Counted from the first letter of the stretch, positions 46,986 through 56,745 are shown. The stretch is DNA of 64,000 nt from Maribacter luteus (GCF_009674825.1 NZ_WKJH01000004.1:1-64000), one strand, 5' to 3'. The notes: generated from the sequence alone by a model not told the origin. Program-made: numbers and translations.

Positions 46986-47750
46986 TTAGAATTTTTCAAA
47001 AACCCCAAGCCCAAATAATGCGAAATCATATTTTACGGGATCATTGGGGTCTAGTTTTCGAAGGGCCGTATCCAACTCCGATAAGGCCTTGGCATCATTC
47101 TGTTTTCTTTTTAACAACCCTAATTTTCTGGCAACATTACCAGAATGCACATCTAACGGACATGAAAGCTGTTTGGGATTTAATGTACTCCACAACCCAA
47201 AATCAACGCCCGTTGATGCATCCCTGACCATCCAACGTAAAAACATATTAATGCGCTTGGCGGCCGACCCTTTCATTGGGTCGGATATATGTTTGGTGGT
47301 GCGCTGTTGGTGAGGTAATTCAAAAAAACCCTTTTTAAATGAAGAAATCGCTTTTTGTACAGAATCGTCATCTGCATTTGTAGCAAAAACAGCTTCCATT
47401 CCTCCAAGATTACAGTAAATATTTCGTAAACTTTGGATAAAATATGCCAAATCGATATTGTTAAAGGTTCGGTGTACAAAACCATCAAACCTTTCTAGAT
47501 CATCTGAAGTATGGTTCATTATAAAGTCATAGGGAGAATGATCGAGTAGGTCCATCATCTTGTTGGCATTTTTTATAATGCTTTTTCGATTGCCCCAAGC
47601 AATGGTTGCCGTTAAGAACCCACTGATCTCAATATCCTCTTTTAGGGTGAATTGGTGTGGAATTTGAATGGGATCACTGTCCAAAAATTGTATCTGGTTG
47701 TATTCGGCTACTTTAATATCCAAAAACTCCTTTAATTCCTTTTGGGTCAT
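46986..47750 (-). CDS. TIGR02757 (DUF2400) family protein
   Basis: This 254-residue soluble protein matches the TIGR02757 family: [22 protein letters not shown] near 40-61 (read in parts), [20 protein letters not shown] and [13 protein letters not shown] near 165-177, then [20 protein letters not shown]. The fold resembles helix-hairpin-helix DNA glycosylases, but the role is unknown. Its ATG overlaps the stop of the LolD-like gene as ATGA, so translation is coupled. Convergent with the peroxidase gene, 2 bases apart. Confidence 0.9.
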   Translation of the reverse strand: MTQKELKEFLDIKVAEYNQIQFLDSDPIQIPHQFTLKEDIEISGFLTATIAWGNRKSIIKNANKMMDLLDHSPYDFIMNHTSDDLERFDGFVHRTFNNIDLAYFIQSLRNIYCNLGGMEAVFATNADDDSVQKAISSFKKGFFELPHQQRTTKHISDPMKGSAAKRINMFLRWMVRDASTGVDFGLWSTLNPKQLSCPLDVHSGNVARKLGLLKRKQNDAKALSELDTALRKLDPNDPVKYDFALFGLGVFEKF

Positions 47751-48454
47751 AATAGGGGCCTATTGGTGAAATCGGCCCATTCAATACCCGTTGAATCGGT
47801 AATACGCCCATCGACCATGGTCAACTTACGGTCGGCTAGATCCGCCAATTCCTTATTATGGGTAACTATAACGAAGGTCTGACCAAATTTATCACGTAGT
47901 TCAAAAAACAATTTATGTAAATTATCGGCACTTTCAGAATCAAGGTTTCCACTGGGTTCGTCGGCAAAAATCACCGAGGGGTTATTGATCAAAGCCCTTG
48001 CCACGGCCACACGTTGCTGTTCACCTCCCGACAATTCATTGGGTTTATGGTGCAGGCGATGGGAGAGACCTAAAAATTCCAACAATTCCTTAGCACGTTT
48101 TTCCGCTTGGTTACGAGGTGTTTTCTTGATAAAGGCAGGTATACAAACGTTCTCTAGGGCCGTGAATTCGGGTAATAATTGATGAAATTGAAAAATAAAC
48201 CCAATATTCTCATTCCTGAACCGCGCTATTGCGTTATCGGATAAATCCGTGACTTCAACATCCTTTATTAAAAGTCTGCTGTCCACTTTATTACTTTGAA
48301 CGTCCAATGTACCCAAAATTTGTAGGAGTGTGGTCTTCCCAGCTCCGGAAGGCCCCACAATAGAAACGATTTCCCCTGATTTTATATGAATATCTACCCC
48401 CTTTAGAACTTGTAGATTCCCGTAATATTTTTGGATATTTGTGGCTTGGATCAT
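47747..48454 (-). CDS. ABC transporter ATPase, LolD-like
   Basis: A 235-residue ATPase with Walker [11 protein letters not shown] (about 34-43), signature [15 protein letters not shown] (about 140-154), Walker [13 protein letters not shown] and the H-loop VTHNKEL. Sequence and length fit the LolD/MacB subfamily, which releases lipoproteins to LolA. No permease gene adjoins, so the cognate LolC/E-type subunits are elsewhere. It is cotranscribed with the TIGR02757 gene through a 4-base overlap. Confidence 0.9.
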   Translation of the reverse strand: MIQATNIQKYYGNLQVLKGVDIHIKSGEIVSIVGPSGAGKTTLLQILGTLDVQSNKVDSRLLIKDVEVTDLSDNAIARFRNENIGFIFQFHQLLPEFTALENVCIPAFIKKTPRNQAEKRAKELLEFLGLSHRLHHKPNELSGGEQQRVAVARALINNPSVIFADEPSGNLDSESADNLHKLFFELRDKFGQTFVIVTHNKELADLADRKLTMVDGRITDSTGIEWADFTNRPLL

Positions 48455-48647
48455 TGAAGTTTTTTTTCAGTTCGAAAATTAAACAATAGCACAGACATAC
48501 CAAAACAACACAGTAGATAACAATACGGTATTCTTGTTTTATATTAATGAATTTAGCGTTAAATTGTCGTGCTGTAAAATTATCACGGCCTAGAATAGAA
48601 AAAGGAACATCCGCATAGGATGAAAAACATAAGTAATTCCGTATTAA

Positions 48648-49247
48648 ATGAAACCATATAGAAGTTTTGAGGAGTATAATTTGGAAACAACAAAAGAAAT
48701 TCAAGAACGATACTCCAAAATCATTGAGGAAATAGGGGAGGACGTGTCCCGAGAAGGTCTAATGAAAACGCCTGAACGGGCATCCAAGGCCATGCTTTTC
48801 CTTACCCAAGGTTACGATCAAGATGCGGCACAGATTTTAAAAAGTGCCATGTTCAAGGAATCATATAATGAAATGGTCATTGTTAAGGATATTGAATTGT
48901 ATTCCTTATGTGAACATCATATGCTGCCTTTTTTCGGGAAGGCACATATTGCTTATATTCCTGATGGGCAAATAGTAGGTTTAAGTAAATTACCACGTAT
49001 CGTGGATGTATTCGCCCGTAGATTACAGGTTCAGGAAAGATTGACAGAACAGATTTTGGATTGTATAAACGATACCCTAAAACCCCAGGGAGTAGCTGTT
49101 GTAATTGAAGCTTCCCATATGTGTATGATGATGAGGGGCGTACAGAAACAAAACTCGGTAACTACAACTTCCGGTTTTCGGGGAAGTTTTGTTAAAGAAG
49201 AGACCAGGAACGAGTTCCTGAAATTGATCAGTTCAAGTTTGTCCTAG
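48648..49247 (+). CDS. folE: GTP cyclohydrolase I
   Basis: The 199-residue FolE makes 7,8-dihydroneopterin triphosphate from GTP, the first step of folate and pterin synthesis. Zinc ligands are Cys88 and His91 in [10 protein letters not shown] and Cys159 in SHMCMMMRG; the GTP-binding [20 protein letters not shown] is at about 118-137. It is cytoplasmic and probably decameric. It is divergent from the LolD-like gene, followed by a small membrane-protein gene after 72 bases. Confidence 0.95.
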   Translation: MKPYRSFEEYNLETTKEIQERYSKIIEEIGEDVSREGLMKTPERASKAMLFLTQGYDQDAAQILKSAMFKESYNEMVIVKDIELYSLCEHHMLPFFGKAHIAYIPDGQIVGLSKLPRIVDVFARRLQVQERLTEQILDCINDTLKPQGVAVVIEASHMCMMMRGVQKQNSVTTTSGFRGSFVKEETRNEFLKLISSSLS

Positions 49248-49319
49248 ACCTTAAGACCCAAAGGCTTCAAAATTGGCATTCTTATTGCTATTTTATTGAT
49301 TGGATACTAAATCAAAAAA

Positions 49320-49628
49320 ATGTCAAAAACGAAAGATAATAAATATAAGACCCTTTTATTGGGATTGTTGTTCGATGGTATTGGTATGTTGTCCTTTGCC
49401 GTACCGTTCATCGGTGATTTTTCCGATGTTATTTGGGCGCCCTTGGCAGGTTGGTTAATGACCAGACTATATAAAGGGAAAATTGGGCAGGCAGCAGGAT
49501 TGGTCACTTTTATCGAGGAAATCATACCTGGATTGGACGTGATACCTACATTTACCATTATGTGGATCTACACCTACATCATCAGTGATCGTAAAAAGAA
49601 AACAATAGAAGTAAACATTAAAGAGTAA
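49320..49628 (+). CDS. Small membrane protein (102 aa)
   Basis: Unnamed family. The product has two hydrophobic regions, at about 12-48 (LLLGLLFDGIGMLSFAVPFIG, then APLAGWLM) and 60-85 (AAGLVTFIEEIIPGLDVIP, then TFTIMWIY), and basic ends. This suggests a two- to three-helix inner-membrane protein. The acidic FIEEIIPGLD within a hydrophobic stretch is notable. It follows folE and ends at a strong terminator. Confidence 0.7.
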   Translation: MSKTKDNKYKTLLLGLLFDGIGMLSFAVPFIGDFSDVIWAPLAGWLMTRLYKGKIGQAAGLVTFIEEIIPGLDVIPTFTIMWIYTYIISDRKKKTIEVNIKE

Positions 49629-49635
49629 ACATATA

Positions 49636-49665
49636 AAAAGGGGTTGATAGATCAACCCCTTTTTT
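49636..49665. terminator. Bidirectional terminator
   Basis: aaaaaggggttga and tcaacccctttttt form a perfect stem around the tetraloop taga, with A-runs and T-runs on both sides. It can serve both the 49320 gene and the convergent lipoprotein gene ending at 49693. Confidence 0.92.
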
Positions 49666-49692
49666 AATTTTTAATCGGCTTTTGTCCAATTC

Positions 49693-50247
49693 TTATTCCA
49701 CGGTAATAGCGAAACTGGCACTAAAATCCGTTGAACCACCTACACCACTTAAAGAACCATCGTTCGGTTTTGTAGGTTCATGTCTCAATACGACTTGTAA
49801 TGCTGCCTCTCCGGCATCACCAGTGTCCAAATCAAAAGAAAGGCCTAAATCGTTACCATCATCATCAGTGTCAAAATTGTAAACCTCTGAAATAGCTCCA
49901 GTATGCACATACACCAACTGATGTTCTGTGTTTTCCTCTTCAACCTCTTCTGTAATGTCTTCTACCGGATCTTCTGTTACATTTGAAAAAGTTACACTTC
50001 CACTATAAGTAGAGTTTGCTACTAAATTTCCAGAAACAGTTATTTCCGGATCATTGGGGCCATCCCCATCAGAATCTTCGGATTTTAGGATAATCGCTGT
50101 TCCACCTGCATCTGGTGTTAAGGAAACCGTCATTGTTGTTATTGTTTCTTCTTCATTCACTTCTTCTGGATCATCATCATCAGAACATGAGGCTAGAACG
50201 ATTCCTGCAAAAGCTAGCATTGATAATAGTTTAATGGTTGTTTTCAT
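49693..50247 (-). CDS. Acidic lipoprotein downstream of TonB receptor
   Basis: A 184-residue lipoprotein (Cys21 in LASC) with an Asp/Glu-rich linker (about 23-35) and a beta-rich body containing GGTAIILKSEDSDGDGPNDP near 48-67, a Glu-rich stretch near 100 and a tail with FSASFAITVE. Family not named with confidence. It lies 17 bases after the TonB receptor stop, so it is part of that operon and likely a surface or periplasmic partner. Asp-rich loops could bind cations. Confidence 0.7.
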   Translation of the reverse strand: MKTTIKLLSMLAFAGIVLASCSDDDDPEEVNEEETITTMTVSLTPDAGGTAIILKSEDSDGDGPNDPEITVSGNLVANSTYSGSVTFSNVTEDPVEDITEEVEEENTEHQLVYVHTGAISEVYNFDTDDDGNDLGLSFDLDTGDAGEAALQVVLRHEPTKPNDGSLSGVGGSTDFSASFAITVE

Positions 50248-50264
50248 AAAATAAAAAATTAAAA

Positions 50265-52658
50265 TTAATAATTGAGTTTAAATTGTAATATGATATTTCT
50301 TCCTAGGTCATCGGCAAAATATCGAAGTCTGTTTAAATAGTCCCTGTAGGACACATCTAGAATATTGGTTGCAATAAGATTGACCGTTAACGTACTTTTA
50401 TCAAATTTAAAATCCATACCACTATTCAAGGATAATACATGATAAGCAGCAGGGGCAGTGTTTATTTCTAAAAGTACATCTTCCCCTTGTTCGGGTGAAT
50501 AGACATAGATATCGGCAGGTGTTTCATTTTGCTTGAATACATATTTGCTTTCCAGACCTACTTCTAAGTTTTTCCAAGGTATGTTATATGAAATTTTGTT
50601 TCTGATATGGGCCGCAGGAATATTAATAAGCGGTTCATCTTCACTAGTATCCTTTCCTTTGGTCAAAGAAAATTTATGATCAGTTTTCCAATGATCTGTC
50701 CAATTCGCATAAAGAGATAAATCCAAGCCTAAAATCCTAGCATTGGTTTGATGGTATTCCCAAACCGGGAATGCACCCCTCACCGTATATTCAACATCCG
50801 TAGGTTCCAAATAAATGAAATCATTGATAAAATTTACATAAGGCTCCAAAGTATACCCCCAATCACCATTCTTAATCAAGGATAGGGAAGCTTTATGTGA
50901 AGTTTCACTGGTAATCCTTAGATCCCCTAATTCGATTCTGGCAGCTGAATGATGTAAACCATCACTGAATAATTCAGAAGGATTAGGGGCCCTATTGGCC
51001 AAGGCATAGTTGAAACTCATTGAATGTTGGTTGTCCGTACTATAATTTACCCCCATGGTGGCAGAAACATTATGGTAATCAAAAATCGGTTGGGTCAAAT
51101 ATTGTGAACTTTCGGTTTCCCTTATGATTATATCACTGAAATCCTCATCATAACCGCGTTCTTCCCATCTAGAAGTCCTGTAAAACTTTTTTGCATCGAT
51201 TTTACTGTAGTCATATCGTAGGCCGGCATCCAATTTCCAATCTTCATCCAAGCTAAGCTTCATCACAGAAAAAATACCGGCATCATATTTATCATAATCG
51301 GGGATAAGCCTTCTAACCCCGGTATCCGGATTTGCGAAATTATTCTGGTATCTGCCCATGACACCAACGGTAAGATCAAAACCCGATTTGGCATCCCATT
51401 TAAAATCAGATGTAAGGGCATGAGTGGTTAATTCAAGATCAATGGATGGTTTGAATTTATCATCTCCTGTCCTAACATCATATTCAAATCTTCTATTGTT
51501 TTGAAAATCATATTGCACATTTAATTTACCCAGACCTTCGAATCTATTATAGTACTTGAATTTTCCCAAATGGTGCGTAACTTCCTGCCTAGGACTAGCA
51601 ATGTCATAGGTAAACGGATCGATAACCGTGGGTTCGTCATCGTTGATGGCCCTGATTAAATCATCTACACTACCTATATGTGAAGCGGAAAGTATACCGA
51701 TTTCCGTATTGAAATAGGAATAACTACCTCGCCAGCCCGAGGTAAAATTCTCTTTTCCGAAATGAAGCGAAGCTCCAATCTCATTCACCCCTGTATTGGA
51801 CAGGACATAGCTAGGTGCTTCCTGATCTCCTAATTTCTTATATGAAGCCTGCCCTTTAATAAACCACCCGTTTTTATAGGTTTTTATTAAATCAGTGTTG
51901 ATTTTTCCACCGCGACCGTTTAAGATTCCAGTAACAATGGTTTTACCAAAAATTGAATCCTTTTTTAGAAATCTATTCTGCTCAATTAAAATAACACCGC
52001 CTATGGCGTCACCACCATACTGCAGTGCAGAAGCCCCTTTTATAACTGAAATAGACCCTGCCGCATTAACATCAACGTTTGGGGCATGCTCTGCCCCCCA
52101 TTCCATATCTTGCATACGCACACCGTTGTTAAGCACCAGAACCCGGCTTCCTGAAAGTCCGTGAATAGTCGGTTTTACAATGTTTGCACCAGTATTTAAT
52201 GAAGAAACACCATTGATTTCTTTTAAAGCATCTCCTAAACTTGCACTCCCATATTGTTCAATGGTTTTCAACTCTAATGTCTCCTCCATTGCCGAGTTGG
52301 TCTTCGTTATCTTATTACCAGTAACCTTTACCTCTTCCAATTCCTCTAGATGATGTTCTAAAGGAATATTTAAATCCAAATTTGTATCCAAGTCAACTTT
52401 CATAAAGGCTGTTTGGCATTCGGCATGGTAAATTTCCAATTCATAGATACCATTACATAGATTGGGTATCTTAAAAAATCCGTTTTCGTCTGTGTAGAAT
52501 ACAGAATCACTTTTACCAATTAAAGAAATAGAGGCCCTAACCAAAGGAGTCTTATCGTGAAAATCGGTAACTACGCCTGTAATGACACTTTTGCACTGTT
52601 GAGATTGAACAGTGAACTGAACAAACAACATTGCAAACATGATAAACCATGCTCTCAT
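50265..52658 (-). CDS. TonB-dependent receptor with CarboxypepD-like domain
   Basis: The 797-residue outer-membrane receptor begins with a signal peptide (ending VQSQ, about residue 19), a carboxypeptidase regulatory-like domain (about 22-100), the plug (about 115-235, GDALKEINGVSS, IHGLSGSRVLVLNNGVRMQD, GGDAIGGVILI) and a 22-strand-type barrel ending FADDLGRNIILQFKLNY. No SusD gene adjoins, so the ligand is more likely a metal chelate or small cofactor than a glycan. The downstream lipoprotein gene and the upstream His/Cys-rich small protein gene suggest metal uptake; that is inference. Confidence 0.9.
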   Translation of the reverse strand: MRAWFIMFAMLFVQFTVQSQQCKSVITGVVTDFHDKTPLVRASISLIGKSDSVFYTDENGFFKIPNLCNGIYELEIYHAECQTAFMKVDLDTNLDLNIPLEHHLEELEEVKVTGNKITKTNSAMEETLELKTIEQYGSASLGDALKEINGVSSLNTGANIVKPTIHGLSGSRVLVLNNGVRMQDMEWGAEHAPNVDVNAAGSISVIKGASALQYGGDAIGGVILIEQNRFLKKDSIFGKTIVTGILNGRGGKINTDLIKTYKNGWFIKGQASYKKLGDQEAPSYVLSNTGVNEIGASLHFGKENFTSGWRGSYSYFNTEIGILSASHIGSVDDLIRAINDDEPTVIDPFTYDIASPRQEVTHHLGKFKYYNRFEGLGKLNVQYDFQNNRRFEYDVRTGDDKFKPSIDLELTTHALTSDFKWDAKSGFDLTVGVMGRYQNNFANPDTGVRRLIPDYDKYDAGIFSVMKLSLDEDWKLDAGLRYDYSKIDAKKFYRTSRWEERGYDEDFSDIIIRETESSQYLTQPIFDYHNVSATMGVNYSTDNQHSMSFNYALANRAPNPSELFSDGLHHSAARIELGDLRITSETSHKASLSLIKNGDWGYTLEPYVNFINDFIYLEPTDVEYTVRGAFPVWEYHQTNARILGLDLSLYANWTDHWKTDHKFSLTKGKDTSEDEPLINIPAAHIRNKISYNIPWKNLEVGLESKYVFKQNETPADIYVYSPEQGEDVLLEINTAPAAYHVLSLNSGMDFKFDKSTLTVNLIATNILDVSYRDYLNRLRYFADDLGRNIILQFKLNY

Positions 52659-52721
52659 AAATTGATATGTATTAAATGAATGATATACCTCAAATGAAAA
52701 ATGAGGAAAAAGAATGCTTTT

Positions 52722-53027
52722 TTAGGAAAGCAAAGAAGGGGGAGGCCTAGAAAAATAGGAAAAAACAGGTTGGGTTGAAATAATCTCGTTATTATCAATC
52801 CCAAAAGATCGTATAATATCAACTAAGATAACTTCGGGGTCAAAGACTAAAGTATCGGGTTGATCATGAACTGTTTGCTGCATCTCCATGGCCATGGTAC
52901 AAACCAAACAATTCTCTATATGGGTACCATCTTCATCCTCATGTGCAAATACATGGAATGCAGATGCCTTAACGAAAATCAAAATCGCTAGAAAGAAAAA
53001 ACTCAAAATTTTTTTCCACTTACCCAT
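52722..53027 (-). CDS. DUF2946-like small His/Cys protein
   Basis: A 101-residue protein with an N-terminal hydrophobic helix (about 8-24), HVFAHEDEDGTHIENCLVC at 25-43 (His25, His29, His36, Cys40, Cys43), and a tail YFSRPPPSLLS. This arrangement is that of DUF2946 proteins, found next to TonB receptors and copper or haem genes. The frame runs up to a TTG at 53048, but the ATG 53027 gives a clean signal-anchor. It lies 63 bases before the TonB receptor on the same strand and is probably its operon leader. Confidence 0.65.
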   Translation of the reverse strand: MGKWKKILSFFFLAILIFVKASAFHVFAHEDEDGTHIENCLVCTMAMEMQQTVHDQPDTLVFDPEVILVDIIRSFGIDNNEIISTQPVFSYFSRPPPSLLS

Positions 53028-53077
53028 ACTTATCGCAAAACTAAACAATCAGCTAGATTATAAAAGTTAAAAAACAC

Positions 53078-53380
53078 TTAATTAAAAAGAAAACCCATGC
53101 CTATTCTTTTCAACATTTTCTTTTCCATATTCCAGAAAAATTTAAATTGACCGAAAAGCCAACCATAAGCAACAAGTAAAACCTGGTAAATCGGAAATAT
53201 TATCAGTATTCTAACGGTCCAATAAATCCAAGGGTTTACGCTTTCTTTATGAAGGCCGATAAATTCGGTCAATGGTGCCGCGAATTTAACCGCTGTTGAA
53301 CCCGTTACTGCGAATACTATGAATATAACCACAATTTGAAAATTGGATTCTATGCCCCAACGTTGCTTTAGTTTTTCCAT
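53078..53380 (-). CDS. DUF6787-like small membrane protein
   Basis: A 100-residue protein (from the ATG 53380; an upstream ATG at 53395 is possible) with two to three hydrophobic helices (about 17-35 and 55-80) and a basic C-terminal KFFWNMEKKMLKRIG. It starts MEKLKQRWGIESNFQ, as in DUF6787 proteins of Flavobacteriia. The function is unknown. It follows the DUF6146 gene on the same strand; these families commonly sit side by side. Confidence 0.75.
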   Translation of the reverse strand: MEKLKQRWGIESNFQIVVIFIVFAVTGSTAVKFAAPLTEFIGLHKESVNPWIYWTVRILIIFPIYQVLLVAYGWLFGQFKFFWNMEKKMLKRIGMGFLFN

Positions 53381-53412
53381 GTAATATTTTAACAAAGTGC
53401 CAAATATACCTT

Positions 53413-53871
53413 TTAAATCCGAGGTATAAAAGGCCCCAAACGTTGGTTGTACTTACGTTGAAAATAAATAAAGTAATTATATAGTTTATAGTTTACCTCA
53501 TACCCGTAATCAATATTCGGCGAATAATCTATCTGAAGTTCATATAAATCGGGGTCATATACTTGCGGCTGCAATACACGCTGGTTCCACTCAATTACAT
53601 ATACATTGTTTCTATTTTCCAAATACGATTGGGAATAATAACCTTCCGGTTTTGCTATGCTATTAAGCCAAAAATTAAAGCCTGGTTCAATAATTATTAT
53701 TTCATATTCCGTTTTCGTATCCGCAATGTTTATGGTATCACCGACTTTTTGGGTAAAGGCCTTTTTTTCATCGTCGGATATGCTCAAGGATTCTTTTGCA
53801 CCACCACAACTACTTACCATCATAAAGACCATTATGAGTATTCCGAAAATCTTAAGGAATGTATGTTTCAT
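53413..53871 (-). CDS. DUF6146-like lipoprotein
   Basis: A 152-residue lipoprotein (Cys22 in VSSC). The mature part contains YEIIIIEPGFNFWLNS, YLENRNNVYVIEWNQRV and YGYEVNYKLYNYFIYFQRKYNQRL, the typical DUF6146 core of aromatic-rich alpha/beta structure. Membrane-attached on the periplasmic or outer side. The function is unknown. It heads a two-gene unit with the DUF6787 gene. Confidence 0.8.
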   Translation of the reverse strand: MKHTFLKIFGILIMVFMMVSSCGGAKESLSISDDEKKAFTQKVGDTINIADTKTEYEIIIIEPGFNFWLNSIAKPEGYYSQSYLENRNNVYVIEWNQRVLQPQVYDPDLYELQIDYSPNIDYGYEVNYKLYNYFIYFQRKYNQRLGPFIPRI

Positions 53872-53947
53872 AGCTATGGGATTAATTGTTTCTTTAATTA
53901 TTCATTATCAATCTATTATGTGAACAGATAGATTACCATAAGATACA

Positions 53948-53984
53948 AAAAAAATCGCCTTGACAATATTGGTCAAGGCGATTT
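53948..53984 (-). terminator. Terminator of the DUF937 gene
   Basis: A perfect 13-pair stem (aaatcgccttgac with gtcaaggcgattt on the minus strand) and short loop followed by eight T. It lies 24 bases after the DUF937 stop. Confidence 0.92.
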
Positions 53985-54007
53985 AATTTATAATCGTTTA
54001 TTGGGTT

Positions 54008-54643
54008 TTATTTTCCGAAAAGACCTCCGAGCAATCCACCCAGTCCACTTTTCTTCTGTCCGCCACCCATTACCATTCCGGCAACGTCATCTAGGATACT
54101 ACCATCACCGTCAGCGTCTAACAACGTTGTGATAAGGCTTTGGTTTTCCTGGGGCTGACCACCTAACATACCTCCCAGAAGGCTATTCATACCGCTTGCA
54201 TCGTTAACATTGCTTTGGGCTGTTTGTTTTCCTAGGAATCCCATGACGATAGGAGCTGCTATTTTTAAGATACTAGCGACAGAACTGGCATCCAATCCTG
54301 ATTTTTGACTCAAGGCACTTTCTACTTGTGGTTGTTTATTTCCAAAGACGTGGCCTAAAATCCCGGCACCATCATTCATCACCGATTCATCTACACCTCC
54401 GCCGAACAATCCGCCAAGATTATCCAAGATACTTCCATCATGTTTTGAAGAAAGGGCACTCATTAAACCTTCTGCTCCTTGTGGAGAAGAGGATACATTT
54501 TTTTTCATGGCACCCAAAATCAAGGGCATGGCCATACTCATTACATCAGCGGTCTTACTTTCTGGTTGACCAGTTTGGCCAGCTACACCACTAATTAATT
54601 GTTTGCCCATTGGGCTGTTTAGTAAATCTAATAATCCAGACAT
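54008..54643 (-). CDS. DUF937 domain-containing protein
   Basis: A 211-residue Gly/Ser/Met-rich protein with DUF937 features: MSGLLDLLNSPMGKQLISG at the start, repeated GSILDNLGGLFGGG / GSILDDVAGMVMGGG segments near 75-90 and 180-195, and a glycine-rich LGGLLGGLFGK end. The DUF937 core resembles YidB proteins. No signal peptide, so cytoplasmic. Monocistronic, with a strong terminator. The function is unknown. Confidence 0.9.
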   Translation of the reverse strand: MSGLLDLLNSPMGKQLISGVAGQTGQPESKTADVMSMAMPLILGAMKKNVSSSPQGAEGLMSALSSKHDGSILDNLGGLFGGGVDESVMNDGAGILGHVFGNKQPQVESALSQKSGLDASSVASILKIAAPIVMGFLGKQTAQSNVNDASGMNSLLGGMLGGQPQENQSLITTLLDADGDGSILDDVAGMVMGGGQKKSGLGGLLGGLFGK

Positions 54644-54718
54644 GTTATAGTTAATTTAATATTTGGTGCCGTAATGTACAAAAAAAGGATTTAAGTTCCT
54701 TAAATTGGTCTACAAGCA

Positions 54719-55669
54719 TCATTTTAATAGGGAAATGATCTGTGTGGCCAACTCACTTCCTATACGGTCTTGGGCTTCCCCTGTGGCAGCACCTATATGG
54801 GGTGTCAAGGATATTTTGGGATGCATAAGTATTTGTATCTCTGGTTTAGGTTCCGATTCGAAAACATCCAGACCAGCGAAAGAAACCTTCCCTTTTTCGA
54901 TATATTCCAACAAGGCCACTTCATCTATAACACCGCCACGGGCAGCATTAACTATGCCGACACCGTCTTTCATAGAATCGAATTCTTTGCTTCCGATAAT
55001 GTATTCTTTTTGGGCCGGAACGTGCACCGTAATAAAATCTGCTTGTTGTAAAAGTTCGGATTTACCCATGCTTTCAAAATTGAAAGAGACCGATTGTCCG
55101 TCAAAAAAGTCGACCTGTACATTTCCTTTCTCGATGTATGGGTCAAAATATATTACTTTCATCCCAAGTCCCAAAGCAATCTTTGCAGTTGCCCGGCCGA
55201 TTCTTCCAAACCCTATAATACCCAAGGTTTTCCCCCTAAGTTCTGAGCCTTTAGCATACGACTTTTTCAGCTGTTTAAATTTGCTGTCCCCTTCCAGTGG
55301 CATATTCCTATTGGCATCATATAAAAAACGTACTCCACCCAATAAATGGGCAAACACCAATTCGGCTACGGATTCGGAAGATGCTGCAGGGGTATTGATT
55401 ACATGTAATCCTTTCTCTTTGGCATAAGCCACCTGAATATTGTCCATACCAACTCCGCCTCGGCCGATAAGTTTTAGGGTCGGACAATTATCTATTACAT
55501 CTTTTCCTACTTGTGTGGCACTACGAACCAATAGTACGGTAATACCCTGTTCATTTATAAAATTGATCAGTTGTTCTTGTGCCACTCTCGTGGTATTGAC
55601 CTCAAAACCGGCTGCCTCTAGTTCGGATACCCCGGTTTCGGAGATACCATCGTTTGCTAAAACTTTCAT
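54719..55669 (-). CDS. serA: D-2-hydroxyacid dehydrogenase, probable SerA
   Basis: This 316-residue NAD-dependent dehydrogenase has LGIIGFGRIGRATAKIALGL (about 144-163) for NAD, with Arg in NAARGGVIDE near 232, Glu in FESEPKPE near 268 and His in LTPHIGAATGE near 285 as the catalytic triad. It probably oxidises 3-phosphoglycerate in serine synthesis; the adjacent serC supports this. It is short and lacks the C-terminal ACT domain, so it should not be inhibited by serine through that domain. It begins 11 bases after the serC stop. Confidence 0.88.
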   Translation of the reverse strand: MKVLANDGISETGVSELEAAGFEVNTTRVAQEQLINFINEQGITVLLVRSATQVGKDVIDNCPTLKLIGRGGVGMDNIQVAYAKEKGLHVINTPAASSESVAELVFAHLLGGVRFLYDANRNMPLEGDSKFKQLKKSYAKGSELRGKTLGIIGFGRIGRATAKIALGLGMKVIYFDPYIEKGNVQVDFFDGQSVSFNFESMGKSELLQQADFITVHVPAQKEYIIGSKEFDSMKDGVGIVNAARGGVIDEVALLEYIEKGKVSFAGLDVFESEPKPEIQILMHPKISLTPHIGAATGEAQDRIGSELATQIISLLK

Positions 55670-55680
55670 TTAAATACAGA

Positions 55681-56745
55681 TTAACCTTTTCTTTCCATTT
55701 CACTCATAACATCGACCAAGGCGCCAACACTTTCCAAGGACAATGCATTGTACATTGATGCCCTGTATCCTCCAACGGAACGATGCCCGTTTAGTCCGTT
55801 GATACCCGCTTCTTTCCACATGGCATCAAAAGTATCTTTCAATTTGGCATCGGTTAAATTAAAGGTGGCGTTCATATTTGAACGATCTTCTTTTTTAGCA
55901 AAACCATTGAACAATGGGTTCAAATCGATTTCAGAATATAATAACCGTGCTTTTTTCTCATTAATTTCCTCAATAGCGGCAATACCACCTAGATTCTTTA
56001 ACCATTCCAATGTAAGCATTGAGGTATAGACCGCAAAAACCGGAGGGGTATTGAACATGCTCTCCTTGCTTATATGCACTTTATAATCCAACATCGATGG
56101 TATTTGACGGGATACCTTACCCAAAATGTCTTCTTTGACCACCACTAAAGTCGTGCCTGCAGGACCCATGTTTTTCTGTGCACCTGCATAAATCAAATCG
56201 AATTGTGAAAAATCCAATTGGCGTGAGAATATATCAGAACTCATGTCACAGACCAAAGGCACATCAACCTTTGGGAATTTTTTCAATTGGGTTCCGAAAA
56301 TGGTATTATTCGAGGTTAAATGCAAGTAATCCAATCCTTCCGGAATGGAATAACCTTTAGGGATATAATTAAAGTTTTCATCTTTAGAAGACCCTACTTC
56401 AACGACCTCCCCAAAAAGACGGGCTTCTTTTAAGGCCTTTCCACTCCATGTTCCCGTGTTCAAATACCCTGCCTTGGTTTCAAGAAGGTTATATGCCACC
56501 ATTAAGAACTCCATACTCGCTCCTCCCTGGAGAAATAATGCCTGGTAACCTTTGCCTTCCAATCCCAAAAGTTCTAGGGCCAGGGCACGTGCTTTATCCA
56601 TCACTTCAACAAAATCCTTACTCCTATGCGAAATTTCGATTAGGGATAGTCCTGAACCATTAAAATCCATTATAGCCTCTGAGGCGTTTAAAAAGACTTC
56701 CTTTGGCAATACACAAGGACCGGCACTAAAATTATGTTTTTTCAT
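55681..56745 (-). CDS. serC: Phosphoserine aminotransferase
   Basis: The 354-residue PLP enzyme converts 3-phosphohydroxypyruvate to phosphoserine. It starts MKKHNFSAGPCVLP; QGGASMEF near 75, TWSGKALKEA near 99, DMSSDIFSR near 170 and the PLP lysine in YAGAQKNMGPAG near 187 are family-typical, and GHRSVGGYRASMYNALS near 323-340 binds phosphate. The ATG 56745 is preferred over one eight codons upstream. It is operonic with serA. A weak -7-like sequence lies just upstream. Confidence 0.93.
   Translation of the reverse strand: MKKHNFSAGPCVLPKEVFLNASEAIMDFNGSGLSLIEISHRSKDFVEVMDKARALALELLGLEGKGYQALFLQGGASMEFLMVAYNLLETKAGYLNTGTWSGKALKEARLFGEVVEVGSSKDENFNYIPKGYSIPEGLDYLHLTSNNTIFGTQLKKFPKVDVPLVCDMSSDIFSRQLDFSQFDLIYAGAQKNMGPAGTTLVVVKEDILGKVSRQIPSMLDYKVHISKESMFNTPPVFAVYTSMLTLEWLKNLGGIAAIEEINEKKARLLYSEIDLNPLFNGFAKKEDRSNMNATFNLTDAKLKDTFDAMWKEAGINGLNGHRSVGGYRASMYNALSLESVGALVDVMSEMERKG

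Noticed and set aside
54705-55427. Plus-strand open frame of 240 codons
   Set aside because: It is antisense to serA, whose motifs are complete; the composition is that of a mirror frame.
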